From positions 1-34,785 of the IMG/VR virus record IMGVR_UViG_3300034281_000009: 34,785 bases of DNA; one strand, 5' to 3'. The notes under the pieces were generated by a model that ran no database searches, was not told the DNA's origin, and saw only the letters and a program-made list of their open reading frames with translations. Below, one piece after another: positions 1 through 9,013 of the stretch; position 1 is the stretch's first letter, and every line of letters begins with the position of its first letter. This stretch comes from a virus. The translations under genes were made by a program, and so were the position numbers.

Positions 1-87
1 CAATTATTCCCAGGACCGATTGGGGAGCTCGGAAAAATACACATAGCAAAATGAGGACCCACCTAGGATAAGGAGTGGTGAGATGAA
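1..87. other. Leader upstream of the terminase genes
   Basis: This short stretch is richer in G and C than the rest of the window and contains no ORF with a start. It carries the ribosome site AGGAGTGG (71-78) for the small terminase gene. In related phages the cos packaging site, or the end of an HNH gene, often lies just upstream of the small terminase. Nothing here proves either, so it is marked only as the place where such a site would sit. Confidence 0.4.
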
Positions 88-438
88 GTGAGTAATAAAG
101 ATATATCAAAAGTTAGAAGAATAAACAAAGAGGAAAAAAGACTCAAAAAAAGTTTTGAAAAGATACCTGACGATAAAATGAACATTGCTGATGGATTGAT
201 CCGCAGAGCTGCGTATATGAAAATTACATTAGAGGATTATGAAAAAGATTTAGATGAGGGTGGATATGTAGAATTATTTAGTCAGTCAGAAAAATTAGAA
301 CCCTATGAAAGAGAAAGACCAGTGGCTCGCCTATACAACAGCATGAATAAAAACTATCAATGTATTATAAAACAACTTTCTGATCTGTTACCTAAAGGAG
401 TGATTCAACAAGTAGGTGATGGGTTCGATGAGTTCTAA
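88..438 (+). CDS. terS: Terminase small subunit (P27-like)
   Basis: Predicted small terminase of 116 aa, which recognises phage DNA and hands it to the large subunit for packaging. The protein is short, charged and helical, with a central segment (ADGLIRRAAYMKITLEDYEK, about residues 35-54) and a C-terminal half typical of P27-type subunits, but the motif content is weak. The call rests mainly on size and on sitting directly before a clear large terminase. The start is GTG 88, with AGGAGTGG 10 bases upstream. Its end overlaps the large terminase start, consistent with translational coupling. A different small DNA-binding protein in this slot is possible but less likely. Confidence 0.75.
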   Translation: MSNKDISKVRRINKEEKRLKKSFEKIPDDKMNIADGLIRRAAYMKITLEDYEKDLDEGGYVELFSQSEKLEPYERERPVARLYNSMNKNYQCIIKQLSDLLPKGVIQQVGDGFDEF

Positions 439-2104
439 TTATATTTTTGAATATTACGAAGAAATTAAAACAGATAAAATTGTTGTAAGTAGAAGGATTA
501 AATTACTTTATAAAAAGTTAGTTGATGATTTAAATAATCTTACTGGTGATTATATATTCGATATTGAGAAGGCTGAGAGGCCTATTATTTTTATAGAAAA
601 ATATTGTAAACATAGTAAAGGTAAGTGGGCAGGGTTACCAGTTGTTTTAGAATTATGGGAGAAGGCATTCATCCAGGCTATTTTTGGATTTGTAAATAAG
701 GAAACTGATAAGAGGAAATACACTAAGGCTGAATTATTTGTAGCTAGGAAGAATGGTAAAAGTTTAATAGCTTCTTGCATAGCTTTATATATGCTTACTA
801 AAGACGGTGAAGGAGGCGCGGAGTGCTATAGCATAGCAACGAAAAAAGACCAGGCTAAAATTATATGGCTTGAGGCTAAACGAATGATTAAGAAAAGCCC
901 TGCACTAAGCAAAAGATTAAAGACCTTAGTTGGTGAGATAGATTATGTGAAACAAGAAGCTGTATTTAAGCCACTCGGATCAGACAGCGATACACTTGAT
1001 GGTTTGAATCCAAGCTTCGTATGCGTTGATGAGTTACATGCGATCAAGGACAAAAATTTGATTGATGTTATGTACGACGGTATGACGACGAGAGAGCAGC
1101 CTTTATTTTTAGAGACTACGACGATGGGAACGATTAGAGAAAACATATTTGATATTGAATATGATTATGCGACCTCCATTATCGACGGGTACGAAGATAA
1201 AAACTCGAGTTTCATAGATGAAAACTTAATTGCATTTATATATGAGCTCGACAAGAGAGAAGAATGGACAGATCCAAAGGCTTGGATGAAAGCTAATCCA
1301 GGACTTGGAACAATAAAGGATTTAAAAAAGTTTGAAGCTAAAGTTGAGAGGGCAAAACAAAGACCTAGTGATGTTTCTAATTTGCTTTGTAAGGATTTCA
1401 ACATCAGGGAGAATAGTTCAGAGTCCTGGCTTACTTTTGAGCAGGCAAATAATGAAACAAAATTTGATATAGCAATACTTAAACCTCGGTATGGAATAGG
1501 TGGTGTAGATCTTAGTGATACAACTGACCTTTCCGCTGCTAAGGTTATTTTTATGCTACCGAACAATGACAACATTTATTGCATCAGTATGTATTGGCTT
1601 CCTGCTGATTTATTAGACCGAAAAATCAAAGAAGATAAAATACCATACGGACTTTGGCATGAGCAAGGGCATCTAAGACTTACTCCAGGTAATAGTGTTC
1701 ACCCCAAATATATTACTGAGTGGTTTGTAGAGGTACGTGATCAATTAGATATATATTTACCTTATGTTGGATATGATGCCTGGAGTGCTAAATATTGGGT
1801 AGAGGAAATGCAAACTTTTTTTGGTAAGGAAGCATTGATACCAGTTAGACAAGGTAAATTAACATTGAACTTACCTATGAAAAATCTAGGCTCTATGTTT
1901 GATAGCCATAAAGTTATATATAATAACAATCCGCTCGATAAATGGTGCTTCTGTAACACCAGTATTGATTTAGATACAAAGAATGGTACTATACAACCGC
2001 ACAAAGGGAGCAATAGGGCAAAAAGAATTGATGGGTTAGCCTGTTTACTAGATGCTTTTGTTGTGCTCGAAGAAAAAAGAAATGATTATCTTAACATGAT
2101 TTAA
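428..2104 (+). CDS. terL: Terminase large subunit
   Basis: ATP-driven DNA packaging motor and nuclease, 558 aa. The N-terminal ATPase has a P-loop variant RKNGKS (residues 107-112) and a Walker B segment FVCVDELHA (about 197-205). The C-terminal RNase H-like nuclease is marked by GVDLSDTTD near residue 365 and a late Asp in DGLACLLDAF. Length and motif order fit the HK97/P27-associated terminases. ATG 428 is chosen over GTG 416 and ATG 419 because AGGTGAT (414-420) gives a well-spaced ribosome site. The gene overlaps the small subunit by 11 bases. It works with the portal encoded next door. Confidence 0.95.
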   Translation: MSSNYIFEYYEEIKTDKIVVSRRIKLLYKKLVDDLNNLTGDYIFDIEKAERPIIFIEKYCKHSKGKWAGLPVVLELWEKAFIQAIFGFVNKETDKRKYTKAELFVARKNGKSLIASCIALYMLTKDGEGGAECYSIATKKDQAKIIWLEAKRMIKKSPALSKRLKTLVGEIDYVKQEAVFKPLGSDSDTLDGLNPSFVCVDELHAIKDKNLIDVMYDGMTTREQPLFLETTTMGTIRENIFDIEYDYATSIIDGYEDKNSSFIDENLIAFIYELDKREEWTDPKAWMKANPGLGTIKDLKKFEAKVERAKQRPSDVSNLLCKDFNIRENSSESWLTFEQANNETKFDIAILKPRYGIGGVDLSDTTDLSAAKVIFMLPNNDNIYCISMYWLPADLLDRKIKEDKIPYGLWHEQGHLRLTPGNSVHPKYITEWFVEVRDQLDIYLPYVGYDAWSAKYWVEEMQTFFGKEALIPVRQGKLTLNLPMKNLGSMFDSHKVIYNNNPLDKWCFCNTSIDLDTKNGTIQPHKGSNRAKRIDGLACLLDAFVVLEEKRNDYLNMI

Positions 2105-2122
2105 GGAGGTGAGATAAAATAT

Positions 2123-3334
2123 ATGGGATTATTCCAAAATATATTTGGTGGTAAAACTTCCAATCCAACGACTACCAGATTTGAACTTATTAGTGATTAT
2201 GGTAATGCGTTTTATGGTTGGGATGGCAAATTATATAAAAGTGATATTATACGTGCAGCCATAAGACCGAAGTCACAAGCGATTGGCAAACTTAAACCAA
2301 AACATTTAATGAGTTATGGTGAAGTCTTTAAAATTAATCCACAGCCTTATATAAGATTTCTTTTAGAAGAGCCTAATCAATACATGACAATGCAAGTAAT
2401 GCTTGAAAAGGTAACAACTCAATTTATGCTTAATAATAATGCTTTTATATATATTAAAAGAGATGACATGAACAATGTAAGTGAGTTATACCCTTTACCA
2501 GCAACAAATGTTGAAATGGTTCAAAATTCTAATAACAATTTGTTCTTGAAATTCACTTTTAATACAGGGCAACGAATGACAATACCTTATACTGACATAA
2601 TTCATCTAAGGCGGGATTTCAATGATAGTGATTTCTTTGGTGAAGCTCCACAAGATGCTATAAAAAGTTTAATGGAAGTAGTAACAACTACAGACCAAGG
2701 AATTGTGAAGGCAATTAAAAATTCTATGGTCATCCGATGGCTGATGAAATTTAAAAGTGTATTAAGACCTGAAGATAGGGAGTTAGAAGTAGATACTTTT
2801 GTAAAAACTTTTTTAAGTATTGATAAAGGTAAAGGTGTAGCTGCAACGGACCCAAAATATGATTTAGAACAAATCAAAAGTGAAAGTTTTATCCCAAACG
2901 CTGCGCAAATGGATAGAAGTGTTCTAAGATTATATAGTTTTTTTAACACTAACATCAAAATCATACAATGTCTTTACACTGAAGACGAATGGAACGCTTA
3001 TTTTGAAATGGAGATTGAACCTTTATCAAAACAATTGAGTGGAGAATTTACAAGAAAGTTATTTACTAGAAAAGAAAGAGGCTTTGGCAATTCAATAATC
3101 TTTGAAGCTAATAGTTTGCAATATGCTTCAATGGCAACCAAATTAGCATTAGTTGCTATGGTAGATAGAGGAGCTCTTACTCCAAATGAATGGAGAGAGG
3201 TCCTTAATTTAGGTCCGATTGAAGGCGGGGATGTACCGATTCGAAGATTAGACACTGCGGTAGTAGATACAAATATAGTAGATGCTAATGTAACTGATAC
3301 AAATCTAATAGATAATACTGGAGGAGGTGGATAA
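2123..3334 (+). CDS. Portal protein (HK97 family)
   Basis: Forms the dodecameric ring at the unique capsid vertex through which DNA enters and leaves. The 403-aa sequence has the usual features: an N-terminal segment ending in IRAAIRPKSQAIGKLKPK, a membrane-like core LLEEPNQYMTMQVMLEKV, the LYPLPATNVEM and DIIHLRRDF motifs, and a long helical stem before a short T/D/N-rich tail ending in four glycines. ATG 2123 follows AAGGAGGTGAG (2103-2113). The gene lies between terminase and protease as in most HK97-like morphogenesis operons, and its stop is one base before the protease start. Confidence 0.95.
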   Translation: MGLFQNIFGGKTSNPTTTRFELISDYGNAFYGWDGKLYKSDIIRAAIRPKSQAIGKLKPKHLMSYGEVFKINPQPYIRFLLEEPNQYMTMQVMLEKVTTQFMLNNNAFIYIKRDDMNNVSELYPLPATNVEMVQNSNNNLFLKFTFNTGQRMTIPYTDIIHLRRDFNDSDFFGEAPQDAIKSLMEVVTTTDQGIVKAIKNSMVIRWLMKFKSVLRPEDRELEVDTFVKTFLSIDKGKGVAATDPKYDLEQIKSESFIPNAAQMDRSVLRLYSFFNTNIKIIQCLYTEDEWNAYFEMEIEPLSKQLSGEFTRKLFTRKERGFGNSIIFEANSLQYASMATKLALVAMVDRGALTPNEWREVLNLGPIEGGDVPIRRLDTAVVDTNIVDANVTDTNLIDNTGGGG

Positions 3335-3335
3335 C

Positions 3336-3929
3336 GTGAAAGAGAAAGAAATAAGACAATTAATTAATGAAAAAATTGAGGTTCGTGCAGCTGGTGATGG
3401 GCAAAAGAAAACTATTGGTGGTTATGCAGTTAAATATAATTCACCTACTCTAATGCGGGACAGGTGGGGTGATGAATTCCTAGAAGAAGTTTCTGCTGGT
3501 GCCTTTGACAAGTCACTTCAAAATAGAAACCAAAAAGCATTATGGAATCACGAAAGTTCAAAGCCATTAGGAAGTGTTTCCGCTAACACTCTCAGATTTA
3601 ATCAGGATATATCCGGCTTAAATTACGATATAGATTTACCAAACAATTCCTATGGTAATGATGCCTTTGAAAGTGTTCAACGTGGAGATGTAGATGGAAG
3701 TAGCTTTGGTTTTATTTGTACAAATGATATATGGTCAAAAATTCAATACGAAAGCAGAGAAGTTTATAAACGTAGTATTGTTGAGGCTGAATTATTTGAG
3801 GTAAGTCCTTGTACCTTTCCTGCTTATGAAAGTTCAGAAATAAGTTGTAGAAGTTTAGAAGAATTTAAAGAAACTATTAATAAGCAGAATGAATTAAGAC
3901 AAAGATTAATCATTCAATCACTATTATAA
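3336..3929 (+). CDS. Prohead protease (HK97 family, S78/U35)
   Basis: Serine protease that removes the scaffold-like delta domain from the capsid protein during head maturation. Recognised by GGYAVKYNSPT near the start, the catalytic His in ALWNHESSKPLGS, the catalytic Ser in GDVDGSSFGF, and the late VSPCTFPAY motif. Length (197 aa) is normal. GTG 3336 is preferred over GTG 3327 because the ribosome site GGAGGTGG (3323-3330) would overlap the earlier codon. It lies directly upstream of its substrate, the major capsid protein. Confidence 0.95.
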   Translation: MKEKEIRQLINEKIEVRAAGDGQKKTIGGYAVKYNSPTLMRDRWGDEFLEEVSAGAFDKSLQNRNQKALWNHESSKPLGSVSANTLRFNQDISGLNYDIDLPNNSYGNDAFESVQRGDVDGSSFGFICTNDIWSKIQYESREVYKRSIVEAELFEVSPCTFPAYESSEISCRSLEEFKETINKQNELRQRLIIQSLL

Positions 3930-3957
3930 AAAATAAATTAAAAAGGAGATTAAAAAT

Positions 3958-5157
3958 ATGAAAAGATTACTTGAAATAATAGCAAGAAAAGCTGAAATTA
4001 GAAAATTACTCGAGGATCCAAAGGCTGACTTAGCTGCTCTTGAAAAAGAATTAAGAGATCTTAATGATGAAAAGGAATTAATTGAAAAAAGACAAAGACT
4101 TTTAAAAGAGGCAGAGGAAATTAACGAAGGTAAAGAAGGAACAGTTGTTGGAACTCTTATCACAGGTGTGGTAAAAGAAACTAAATCTAAACTAGACAAA
4201 TATAATACAGAAGAATATCGTCAAGCTTTCATGACTTATACTCTAACTGGAAATGTTACTCCAGAACTTAGGGTAGATGCAACTACAAAGACTACTGACA
4301 TTGGTGCAGTCATCCCTATGACAATTATGAATGAAGTTGTACAGAAATTAACATCCTTTGGTCAAGTTTATGCAAGAATTAGAAAGACTTCTTTCCCTGG
4401 CGGATTAAAAATTCCTACAGCTAGTGTAAAGCCAACTGCAACTTGGAAAACTGAAGGAAATCTAAGCGACAAACAAAAGAAAACTATCAGCACATATATT
4501 GAATTCAGCTATTACAAATTACAATGCAGAATGGCTACAAGCTTAGAGGCTGACACAGTAGCTTTACCAGTTTTTGAAGCAACTATAGCAGCTGATATGG
4601 CTGAAGCAATTGTAAAAGCATTAGAGACAGCAGTTATAAAAGGTAGCGGAGTAGGAGAACCAAAAGGTGTTACTATTCATACAGCAGAAATCCCTTCAGC
4701 ACAACAAATTACTATTGCAGCTGCTGATATGTCAAGATGGGATAAATGGAAAAAGAATGTATTTGCACAAATCCCTCTAGCTTATGAAGGTGCTGGTATT
4801 TTCTTAATGACAAAACCAACCTTTGAAACTTATATTGAAGGAATGGTTGATGCAGTAGGTCAACCTATAGCAAGAACAAATTACGGAATAACTGGAAGTC
4901 CTATTAGAAGATTTGGAGGCTATGAAGTTCTTTGTATTGAAGCAGGAGACCTGCCAAATTACGAAACAGCTTCTACGACTGATATATTTGCAGTCTTTGT
5001 TGATTTAAGTGAATATATATTAAATTCCAATCTCCAAATGACATCAAAAAGATACTTTGATGAAGTTACGGATGAATGGATTAATAAAATGACTCTTATT
5101 GCTGACGGTAAATTAAGAGATCCAAATGGAGTACTCTTAATTAAAAAGGGAGCTTAA
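3958..5157 (+). CDS. Major capsid protein (HK97 fold)
   Basis: Builds the icosahedral head. Residues 1 to about 75 are charged, predicted coiled coil (ELRDLNDEKELIEKRQR), the delta domain that scaffolds assembly and is then cut off. The rest is the HK97-fold shell protein, with GAVIPMTIMNEVV and SFPGGLKIPTASVK typical of the N-arm and E-loop region, and ALETAVIKGSGVGEPKGV typical of the P-domain. Length 399 aa fits the family. AAAAGGAG precedes ATG 3958. A hairpin terminator follows directly, as expected for a highly expressed structural gene. Confidence 0.95.
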   Translation: MKRLLEIIARKAEIRKLLEDPKADLAALEKELRDLNDEKELIEKRQRLLKEAEEINEGKEGTVVGTLITGVVKETKSKLDKYNTEEYRQAFMTYTLTGNVTPELRVDATTKTTDIGAVIPMTIMNEVVQKLTSFGQVYARIRKTSFPGGLKIPTASVKPTATWKTEGNLSDKQKKTISTYIEFSYYKLQCRMATSLEADTVALPVFEATIAADMAEAIVKALETAVIKGSGVGEPKGVTIHTAEIPSAQQITIAAADMSRWDKWKKNVFAQIPLAYEGAGIFLMTKPTFETYIEGMVDAVGQPIARTNYGITGSPIRRFGGYEVLCIEAGDLPNYETASTTDIFAVFVDLSEYILNSNLQMTSKRYFDEVTDEWINKMTLIADGKLRDPNGVLLIKKGA

Positions 5158-5160
5158 TAA

Positions 5161-5193
5161 AATAGGGTGGATAAAACCATCCTATTATTTTTA
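5161..5193 (+). terminator. Rho-independent terminator after the capsid gene
   Basis: A 10-bp stem (AATAGGGTGG against CCATCCTATT, one G-U pair) with loop ATAAAA is followed by ATTTTTAAT. It starts just after the capsid stop codon. It probably trims capsid transcripts while allowing partial read-through into the downstream head and tail genes. Confidence 0.8.
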
Positions 5194-5212
5194 ATCATGA
5201 GGAGGTTAAATA

Positions 5213-6496
5213 ATGAATCCGTACAATGGGAATTATGGTCAAACCATTCAAACTGATGGAAAAGTTAATATAGATATGGCATTCCTAGGACATATGGTTG
5301 TAACCGCTGCTGAAGCAGTAGCAACAAGTGGAACTGGCATAAAAACAGCCACTAATTTATTAGCAACAGCTCAAACTATTATAACTGGAATAACAGATCC
5401 AGCAGTGCCTAGAGCTTTAAGTGTAGTAGGTAATGTTTCTGGGATAACTGGAAATGTTTTAATAATTGGTAAGAATTATAATGATGAAGTCATAACAGAA
5501 ACTATTGCTCTTAATGCAGCCACTCCTGTGTTTGGAGCAAAAGCATTTAAGAATGTTACAAGTATTGCTTTACCTATAAGAGTGCATACTCCAGTAAGTC
5601 AAATTGAAACTGCAACAGTTGTGGGTGCAATAATTGCCGGAGGTAATGCAAGTGTCGTTATTACTGCTGCTGGAATGACGGGAACTCCAAAAACAATAAG
5701 CGTTCCTGTTATAGGAACTCTACAAGTAGAAACTTCTACGGTTGCAGGAGTGATTGCACCCGCAGGCGCAGGTAATGCAACAGTAATAGTAACCGCTGCT
5801 GGAATGACAGGCTCACCAATCACTTTAAGTGTTGCTGTTGCTAATGATGATACAGCTTCAGACGTAGCTGGTAAAATTAGAACTGCTATGGGTTTAAATG
5901 CAAATATTGCTGCTTTCTTTGCAATCACAGGAGCTACTTCTCATATAATTTTAACTAGATTAGCAGCTACCGCTAATGATTTAACCATGAATATAAGTGT
6001 AAACAATGGAACTTGTTCAGGATTAACTCCTGCATTAACAAGTGCAGATACTTTAGCAGGAGTTGTGGGAGATACAGCAACAATAGTTGCAGGTAAAATA
6101 ATTGCAGCACTTAATTTAGATGCAGCAGTTACTGCATTATTTACTGTTGGTGGTACTGGAGCTACAGTTACTTTAACTAAAATAATTCCAGTTGCTGATG
6201 ATGGAACTTTAAACATTGCAACTGACAATGGAACCTGTACAGGATTAACCACAGCGGGAACAAGTGTTAATACCCTTAATGGAGTGCCTTATGATAAAGT
6301 GAGCGTAGGATTTAATGACATAATGGGATTGCCTTTTAAATTATCACATAATACTGTTTTAGCAGCTTATTTAGGAAATACGAAGGAAGCTACACCACCT
6401 ACAGTGATTGTAAGTTCAACAGTTTTGGAAAGTAATACAATAGTTTTAAATAGCGCATTAAATGGAACAATAGTTGATATTTATTTAATCGTATAG
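5213..6496 (+). CDS. Capsid-associated structural protein with inserted repeats
   Basis: 427-aa Ala/Thr/Gly/Val-rich protein, probably a virion surface or decoration protein because it follows the capsid gene. The first 126 and last about 69 residues look like one short core protein. Between them (about 127-358) sit internal repeats: ETATVVGAI (132-166) matches ETSTVAGVI (173-208), and the segment at 211-284 matches 285-358, each copy ending in NNGTCSGLT or DNGTCTGLT with a conserved Cys. The spacing suggests beta-sandwich modules inserted into a smaller ancestor. AGGAGG precedes ATG 5213. The exact position in the virion is unknown. Confidence 0.6.
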   Translation: MNPYNGNYGQTIQTDGKVNIDMAFLGHMVVTAAEAVATSGTGIKTATNLLATAQTIITGITDPAVPRALSVVGNVSGITGNVLIIGKNYNDEVITETIALNAATPVFGAKAFKNVTSIALPIRVHTPVSQIETATVVGAIIAGGNASVVITAAGMTGTPKTISVPVIGTLQVETSTVAGVIAPAGAGNATVIVTAAGMTGSPITLSVAVANDDTASDVAGKIRTAMGLNANIAAFFAITGATSHIILTRLAATANDLTMNISVNNGTCSGLTPALTSADTLAGVVGDTATIVAGKIIAALNLDAAVTALFTVGGTGATVTLTKIIPVADDGTLNIATDNGTCTGLTTAGTSVNTLNGVPYDKVSVGFNDIMGLPFKLSHNTVLAAYLGNTKEATPPTVIVSSTVLESNTIVLNSALNGTIVDIYLIV

Positions 6497-6506
6497 AGGT
6501 GGTTTT

Positions 6507-6956
6507 ATGCTATTTTATGATGTAAAACTAGCTTTAAGGATTAGCAACGCTGCCTATGATGAAGAAATAGACAATTTAATTTTAGAGGCTAAAGAAGATT
6601 TAGAATGGGTTGGTATTTTGCCAGCAAAAATAATTGATACTGATGTTTTAATTAAAAGAGCGATATTAACTTATTGTAAAGCTAACTTTGGACTTAATAA
6701 TCCTGATAGTGTTAAATTACAATTAAGTTATGAGGCTATCAGGAATCATCTTGCAATGTCAATTGATTATATTTATTTTACAGTCACAATAATAGCGACT
6801 GAGCAAGGTACAATAACCTTTGATGGAGAAACTAAAGAATCAAACGATGCTGGAGTTGCAATCTTTTACTCAAAAGCTCAAGACCATGTTGAATATATTT
6901 TAGATGGAGTTACCGATTATATAGACATTACTCAAAATACAATTATAGGGGTGTGA
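6507..6956 (+). CDS. Head-tail connector (gp6-like) with extra beta domain
   Basis: 149 aa. Residues 1 to about 95 form the helical connector domain that docks beneath the portal: the pattern LALRISNAAYDEEIDNLI, then an aromatic/charged helix and RAILTYCKANFG, is typical of the phage gp6-like/QLRG connector group. Residues about 96-149 (TVTIIATEQGTITFDGET onward) look like an added small beta-sandwich that connectors usually lack. Ribosome site GAGGTGG precedes ATG 6507. Next come the head-closure and tail-completion genes, which supports the call. Confidence 0.75.
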   Translation: MLFYDVKLALRISNAAYDEEIDNLILEAKEDLEWVGILPAKIIDTDVLIKRAILTYCKANFGLNNPDSVKLQLSYEAIRNHLAMSIDYIYFTVTIIATEQGTITFDGETKESNDAGVAIFYSKAQDHVEYILDGVTDYIDITQNTIIGV

Positions 6957-6960
6957 GGAT

Positions 6961-7272
6961 ATGCTATTTAGAGAGGTAATAAATTTAATATATTTTATAG
7001 ATAGCATTGGAGCAATGGGTGATCCTATTAAAGTTCCAGCCAAAAGATTAAATATATTTGCTGACAAGCATAGCATAAGACAAAGCGAATTTTATCAAGC
7101 TATGGCTTCAGGACTAAGGCCAGAATTACAGTTTATTATCAGGACAATAGACTATCAGCAAGAGCCACAGCTTGAATACAATGATAAAATTTACAATATT
7201 ATAAGGACCTATGAGAAAGAGAATGAATTTATTGAATTGATCTGTCAAGGAATTACTAATGGGGTGATGTAA
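6961..7272 (+). CDS. Head closure / head-tail adaptor protein
   Basis: 103-aa small beta-barrel type protein of the phage head-tail joining family (SPP1 gp16-like), which plugs the connector after packaging. Recognisable features are AKRLNIFADKHSIRQSEFY, the PELQFIIR strand, and YNDKIYNIIRTYEK near the end. It starts 4 bases after the connector gene and overlaps the next gene by one base (ATG at 7272), showing tight translational coupling through the head-tail joining set. Confidence 0.8.
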   Translation: MLFREVINLIYFIDSIGAMGDPIKVPAKRLNIFADKHSIRQSEFYQAMASGLRPELQFIIRTIDYQQEPQLEYNDKIYNIIRTYEKENEFIELICQGITNGVM

Positions 7273-7709
7273 TGCCATTACCAAAGAGTGTAATTAAGAT
7301 TAATAAAAATGGTGTGCAATATACATCTAATGTGGATAGGGCAAGTTATACTATCAAAGAACTTAGCAGAGCTGCACTTAGGGATGTGGCAAGATTTATA
7401 AAATATACAATAAGGCAAAAATTTAATAAACTCCCTGGCATGAGAAAGCAAACCGGAAGATTTAAAGGAGCATATCAGCACTGGCTAAGAAGAATTGAAG
7501 GAGATTTACAAATAGGTATTAAAGCCAATACCTGGTATGGAGTAGACCAGGAGTTAGGGAGCAAGAATCAGCCTAAAAGAGATATTCTGAGGTCTTCTGT
7601 AATGGAAAATATAAATCAAATTAGAACTATCGAAGGTAAATATCTAAGTGCAATTGAAGATGAAAATAAAGCCCTGGGATTAATAAATGAAAGGGAGGAA
7701 ATTGAATGA
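7272..7709 (+). CDS. Tail completion protein (HK97 gp10-like)
   Basis: 145-aa basic protein of the HK97 gp10 / tail completion family, thought to sit at the neck where the finished tail joins the head. The family pattern is an N-terminal helix (AALRDVARFIKYTIRQKF), a small strand-rich centre (LQIGIKANTWYGVDQELGS), and a C-terminal helix. It overlaps both neighbours by a few bases. Confidence comes from the motif plus its usual slot between the adaptor and the tail terminator. Confidence 0.8.
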   Translation: MPLPKSVIKINKNGVQYTSNVDRASYTIKELSRAALRDVARFIKYTIRQKFNKLPGMRKQTGRFKGAYQHWLRRIEGDLQIGIKANTWYGVDQELGSKNQPKRDILRSSVMENINQIRTIEGKYLSAIEDENKALGLINEREEIE

Positions 7710-8101
7710 TAGCACTCCGAACAGTATTAAGTGCCTACTTAAAAACTCTTCATTCTAGAATATACTTTCAAATTGCACCTGAAAATGCTGTCTATCCTTA
7801 TATTGTGTATGACCTCCCTTCCATATTCTCAGATGGTGAAGGTGGAGAAACAATAACCTTAGATATTGATGGTTGGGATTTTAATGAAACAGGTGATACT
7901 GCATTAATTGAAACTCTAATGGCAACTATAAACGGTGTAACTGATATATATAATAATTCCACAGGACTCGATAAAAAAGTATTAGCAACTGATGAAATAT
8001 CGGTTGTTTTATATTTAGAGAATAAAATGGCATTGTTAGACGATGAAAAAAGAATTAAAAGAAGAAAATATACTTACTCAGGACAATTAATAAGGAGGTA
8101 A
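7706..8101 (+). CDS. Tail terminator-like protein (DUF3168-like)
   Basis: 131-aa protein in the position and with the shape of siphovirus tail terminators, which cap the tail tube. It has VYPYIVYDLP, then a long WDFNETGDTALIETLMATI strand-helix, and a charged C-terminal LDDEKRIKRRKYTYSGQLI that resembles the last strand of the family. The start overlaps the previous stop (ATGA at 7706). Identity is inferred from order and motif, so a related neck protein remains possible. Confidence 0.7.
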   Translation: MIALRTVLSAYLKTLHSRIYFQIAPENAVYPYIVYDLPSIFSDGEGGETITLDIDGWDFNETGDTALIETLMATINGVTDIYNNSTGLDKKVLATDEISVVLYLENKMALLDDEKRIKRRKYTYSGQLIRR

Positions 8102-8106
8102 AGATT

Positions 8107-8967
8107 ATGAGTTTAACTCAAACACAAATAGATAATGTGCAGATTGATTTTGCTAGAACTTATTTAGACTATGGATTAGTTGGAGAAAGATATCTTGGAC
8201 CAAGTAGAGGTGGTGGAGAATTTAAGGCAACAGGCAAAATAAGAGATATAGAATATGATGGTAACTATGGCAAAACAAAAGGAATGCAGGTTATTGAAGA
8301 AATTAGTGCTACTCTTAGCGTGACTATTTTAGATACCCAAATGGATAATATAGCTTTAGCAATACCATACGCTGATTATACAGCTGGAGTAGTGACTGCT
8401 AAAACTACTAACATTGGGTTAATACCAAATGGTGCTTATGTAACTAACGTAACAACCTTTTGCAAAACACTCGGCGGAGCTTATAAAAAAATAACTATTT
8501 ATAATGGCATGAGTGAAAGTGATTTTGATTTAAAAGCAAAGCCTAAAGGCGAAGGTGAAATAGCTTTAGATATTGAAGCTCATTGGGATGCAATAGATGA
8601 TTCTGCTGATTTATATAAAATTGAAGATGTAGCTAATATAAATGGTGATACTGTTAAGCCTACTATAATTACAGTACCTGCTGATGCAGCTCCAGCCGTA
8701 ATTGTGACTAGTAATCAAACAGCAGTATTCAGTAAAGATATTAAACAATCTGATATTAATAGCGATAACTTTATATTAATTAAAGCAAGTGATGGGACAA
8801 TTGTTGCTGGTGCTTTAACATATACAGTTGGGACTAAGACTGCTTTATTTAATCCAACTTCTGATTTAACCGCAGCAACAGCTTATATTTGGACTATAGC
8901 AAGAGTTAGAGATTTAGCGGGTAATATAATGCTACCAGTAGTAGTTAATTTTACAACTGCAACTTAA
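8107..8967 (+). CDS. Major tail protein with C-terminal Ig-like domain
   Basis: 286-aa tail tube subunit. Residues 1 to about 180 carry the tube fold (VGERYLGPSRGGGEFKATG, then IRDIEYDGNYGKTKGMQV), and about 185-286 form a bacterial Ig-like domain of the Big_5/SbsA type (PTIITVPADAAPAV, SNQTAVFSKDIKQSDINSD, RDLAGN). Such domains decorate the outside of tails and may weakly bind cell-surface sugars. AGGAGGTAAAG precedes ATG 8107. A terminator hairpin follows, as after the capsid gene, fitting a high-copy product. Confidence 0.85.
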   Translation: MSLTQTQIDNVQIDFARTYLDYGLVGERYLGPSRGGGEFKATGKIRDIEYDGNYGKTKGMQVIEEISATLSVTILDTQMDNIALAIPYADYTAGVVTAKTTNIGLIPNGAYVTNVTTFCKTLGGAYKKITIYNGMSESDFDLKAKPKGEGEIALDIEAHWDAIDDSADLYKIEDVANINGDTVKPTIITVPADAAPAVIVTSNQTAVFSKDIKQSDINSDNFILIKASDGTIVAGALTYTVGTKTALFNPTSDLTAATAYIWTIARVRDLAGNIMLPVVVNFTTAT

Positions 8968-8972
8968 TTGAC

Positions 8973-9001
8973 AGGTGGGGGAAACCTCACCTTTAATTTT
9001 T
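8973..9001 (+). terminator. Rho-independent terminator after the major tail gene
   Basis: Stem AGGTGGGG (8973-8980) pairs with CCTCACCT (8985-8992), one G-U pair, closed by a GAAA tetraloop and followed by TTAATTTTT. It lies directly downstream of the major tail protein and upstream of the chaperone ribosome site. It likely reduces transcription into the low-copy tail genes. Confidence 0.85.
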
Positions 9002-9013
9002 AGGAGGGAATTT

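Noticed and set aside
1-54. End of an upstream gene (frame 1 stops at 52-54)
   Set aside because: Seventeen codons without recognisable motif are too little to support a call.
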